This document shows positions 62,062 to 64,000 of a DNA stretch of 64,000 bases, in pieces. The notes below the pieces were generated by a model. It saw nothing but the letters and a program-made list of their open reading frames with translations. It had not been told where the DNA came from and did not search any database. The translations under genes were made by a program, and so were the position numbers. Source of the DNA: Sphingomonas sp. BK235 (GTDB lineage: Bacteria > Pseudomonadota > Alphaproteobacteria > Sphingomonadales > Sphingomonadaceae); NCBI RefSeq assembly GCF_004345855.1, contig NZ_SLXN01000005.1, positions 1 to 64,000 on the forward strand, in the 5' to 3' direction. How positions within the stretch are numbered: the stretch's first letter is position 1; each line of letters begins with the position of its first letter.

Positions 62062-64000
62062 TGCCCTTCTGGCTCGCGCGCGGCCGCGACGAACAGGAGG
62101 CCGACGTGCTCACGCGCTTCGACCCGCGCTTCTGGACGGTCAACTTCCCGCGCCCGATGATGGCGGCGGCGACCAACCCCGCGCCCGACGTGCTGCGCGT
62201 CGACGCGGTGTTCTATCGCCGCGACGATCTCGCCGGGATCATCTGGGAGAGCGTCGACCGCCACGATCATCCGCTGCTCGGCTATGACACCGCGCGCGAC
62301 TATCGCGGCTGCACCCTGTCGTTCCGCTGGCGCTCGGCCGGGGTGCGCGCGCTCGACCAGGTCGACGGGCCGACGCTGACGATCGAGGGGCGCGACGCCG
62401 CGGGCCGCGCGCGCGCCTGGTACGTGCGGCTGTGGAACTATGCCGCGGGCGCGCCCGAGGATGCCGCGGTGACGCTCGACTTCGCCGCGCTCGACGGCGG
62501 CTTCGCGCTGCCGGGCGAGCGCGACCCGGTCTGGGCGGGCGACGTCGACCGGCTGTTCGTGTCGCTCGTCGCGCCCGGCTATGATCGCGGCACGGGCGCG
62601 CTCGACGCCCCCGCCGAGGGCTGGGCCGAGCTGAGCGCGATCCGCGTCGACGGGGTGGGCGCGGTGCTGGCGATCGGCGACGTGATGCTGCCCGCGCACG
62701 ACCTGCGCGTCGCGAGCGGGTATGACGACCATTACCACCTCACCCCGGCGCGGCTGCTGCGCAACGCGCTCCAGCTCGGCTATCGCGGCGCGATCGACCA
62801 TTTTGTCGGGATGAGCCATTATTTCCGGCTCGAGGCGGTGGCGGCGGGCGAGCGGACGCGCTGGCTGGTGAGCCGCCGCGGCGGCACGCTCAACGCCCCC
62901 TGCGCGGCGTGGCACGCCGATCTGGCGCGGCGCGCGGCGCGGCTCGGCTATGACCTGATCTGGTCGGTGTCGTTCGAGCTGCTCGACCAGCATTGCTGGG
63001 ACGATTGGAAGCAGCGCGCCGCCGACGACAGCCCGGCGTTGACCGGCTGGGATCCGCCCTCCACCCTGCTGTCGCCGACGCATGCGGGGGCGATGGACTA
63101 TCTCCAGGCGGTGGCGCGCGCCTTCGTCGCGATCGGCGCGGGCGCGGGGCTGGTGCCGCGCTTCCAGGTCGGCGAGCCGTGGTGGTGGATCACCGCCGAC
63201 GCGCGCCCGTGCCTGTACGACGCGAGCGCGCGCGCCGCGCTCCAGCCGGTCGCGATCGCGTCGCTGCGCGCCGTCCCCGCCGCGGATCAGCGCGCGACGC
63301 TCGACCGCGCCGCGGCGGCGCTGGCGCGCGCCACCGCCGCGCTGGTGGCGGCGGTGCGCGGCGACTGGCCCGCGTGCGTCACCTATCTGCTGGTCTATCT
63401 GCCGACCGTGCTCGATCCCGCGATGCCGGGGGCGCGGCGGCTCAACCTCCCGGCGGACTGGGCGGCGCCCGCGTTCGACGTGCTCCAGCTCGAGGATTAC
63501 GCCTGGGTCACCGCGGGCGACACCGCGGCGAGCGCGCACGGCGTCGCGCTGGCCACCGCGCTGCTCGGCTATCCGCCCGCGCGGCAGGAATATCTGGCGG
63601 GCTTCGTGCGCGACGCCGCGGCGCGCGCGGGCTGGGGCGCGATCGTCGCCGCGGCGGGCGCGGCGGCGCGGCGCGGGGTGGCGGCGCGCTATCTCTGGGC
63701 GCTGCCGCAGCTGCTGCGCGACGGGCTGGTCTATTGGCAGGGGGAGGATGCGGTGGAGGCGTTCGACGACGTGCTGTTCCCGCTCGCGCTCGGGCGCGAG
63801 GCGGAGGTGGTGCCGGGCTTCTCCACCGCGGTGACGGTGAGCGCGGGCGGGCACGAGACGCGCTGCGTCGAATGGGCCGAGGCGCGCACGCGCTACGACG
63901 TCGGCCCGGGGGTGCGCAGCGAGGCCGATATCGCGGCGCTGCTCGCCTTCTTCCGCGCGCGCCAGGGACCGGCGCGCGGCTTCCGGCTGCGCGACCCGTT
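62061..64000 (+). CDS. Large GTA tail protein with C-terminal DUF2460 domain (cut by window end)
   Basis: The frame opens at ATG 62061 and stays open to the last base (646 codons). The N-terminal part is MPFWLARGRDEQEADVLTRF; the middle resembles a TIM-barrel glycosidase-like fold (AIDHFVGMSHYF, LIWSVSFELLDQHCWDDW, PRFQVGEPWWWITADARP). From about residue 567 (EAFDDVLFPLALGREAEVVPGF, then RCVEWAEARTRYDVGPGVRSEADIAALLAFFRARQGPARGFRLRDP in pieces) it is the DUF2460 domain of the Rhodobacter GTA gp12 protein, which alone is about 210 residues. So this is a fusion of a large extra domain with gp12. It may sheath or tip the tail and bind cell-surface sugars. The C-terminus is missing. Confidence 0.85.
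   Translation, partial: MPFWLARGRDEQEADVLTRFDPRFWTVNFPRPMMAAATNPAPDVLRVDAVFYRRDDLAGIIWESVDRHDHPLLGYDTARDYRGCTLSFRWRSAGVRALDQVDGPTLTIEGRDAAGRARAWYVRLWNYAAGAPEDAAVTLDFAALDGGFALPGERDPVWAGDVDRLFVSLVAPGYDRGTGALDAPAEGWAELSAIRVDGVGAVLAIGDVMLPAHDLRVASGYDDHYHLTPARLLRNALQLGYRGAIDHFVGMSHYFRLEAVAAGERTRWLVSRRGGTLNAPCAAWHADLARRAARLGYDLIWSVSFELLDQHCWDDWKQRAADDSPALTGWDPPSTLLSPTHAGAMDYLQAVARAFVAIGAGAGLVPRFQVGEPWWWITADARPCLYDASARAALQPVAIASLRAVPAADQRATLDRAAAALARATAALVAAVRGDWPACVTYLLVYLPTVLDPAMPGARRLNLPADWAAPAFDVLQLEDYAWVTAGDTAASAHGVALATALLGYPPARQEYLAGFVRDAAARAGWGAIVAAAGAAARRGVAARYLWALPQLLRDGLVYWQGEDAVEAFDDVLFPLALGREAEVVPGFSTAVTVSAGGHETRCVEWAEARTRYDVGPGVRSEADIAALLAFFRARQGPARGFRLRDP

Noticed and set aside
60837..63854. 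A 1005-codon open frame on the minus strand opposite the GTA tail genes
   Set aside because: It is rich in Arg/Ala/Asp with no domain and mirrors the plus-strand genes, which have clear homology and coupled starts. Very high GC keeps antisense frames open.
52352..64000. Ordinary prophage
   Set aside because: No integrase, repressor, replication or lysis genes and no att sites are seen, and gene order and sizes match alphaproteobacterial GTAs.

Overview
The window looks like chromosomal DNA of a sphingomonad (Sphingomonas or a close relative, Alphaproteobacteria). GC content is very high. There are four large TonB-dependent receptor genes with DIVVTG or DIVVRG TonB boxes, two proteins with PEP-CTERM sorting tails of the PEPxxWA type, several families of dispersed palindromic repeats, and a gene transfer agent (GTA) head-tail cluster of the alphaproteobacterial kind. 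No rRNA, tRNA, CRISPR array or insertion sequence was found.

Positions 1-18150 form a glycan-utilisation block. It opens with the 5' end of a GH27 alpha-galactosidase-type gene and three TonB-dependent receptors; the first receptor carries an in-frame amber codon. A DeoR-family regulator, a periplasmic amidohydrolase, a clan-D alpha-galactosidase-like hydrolase, a DMT permease, a GatZ/KbaZ protein, an AgaS-type SIS protein and a BadF-type N-acetylhexosamine kinase follow. Together they resemble a GalNAc/galactosamine pathway. TTTC-rich operator-like sequences lie before three transcription units. No deacetylase or catalytic aldolase subunit is visible.

Positions 18150-33300 carry mixed housekeeping and accessory genes: a PmtA-like methyltransferase with a small membrane protein, a MipA/OmpV porin-like protein, an isoquinoline-oxidoreductase-like operon (2Fe-2S subunit, two-haem cytochrome, molybdopterin subunit), an ACT protein, an Lrp regulator, a prolyl oligopeptidase, a divergent HxlR/SDR pair with a palindromic operator, an animal-type haem peroxidase, acyltransferases and a single-domain response regulator.

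Positions 33300-52100 hold a siderophore-type receptor, a GH43 enzyme, and an NtrC/NtrY-like two-component system divergent from a HlyD-ATPase-FtsX exporter. Sigma-54-like promoters face both ways between them, and a repeated palindrome is the likely regulator site. A PEP-CTERM protein, a soluble sugar dehydrogenase, a phospholipase C, a CHASE4-like chemoreceptor and a GrlR-like protein follow.

Positions 52189-64000 contain the GTA cluster: promoter, TerS, TerL, portal, DUF6127-like protein, protease, capsid, connector, DUF3168, tail tube, gp10, chaperone, short tape measure and a large DUF2460 tail protein cut by the window end. Most neighbours overlap by 1-8 bases, showing translational coupling. 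Two things interrupt the order: a PEP-CTERM gene on the opposite strand between TerL and portal, and inverted-repeat elements on both sides of the capsid gene.
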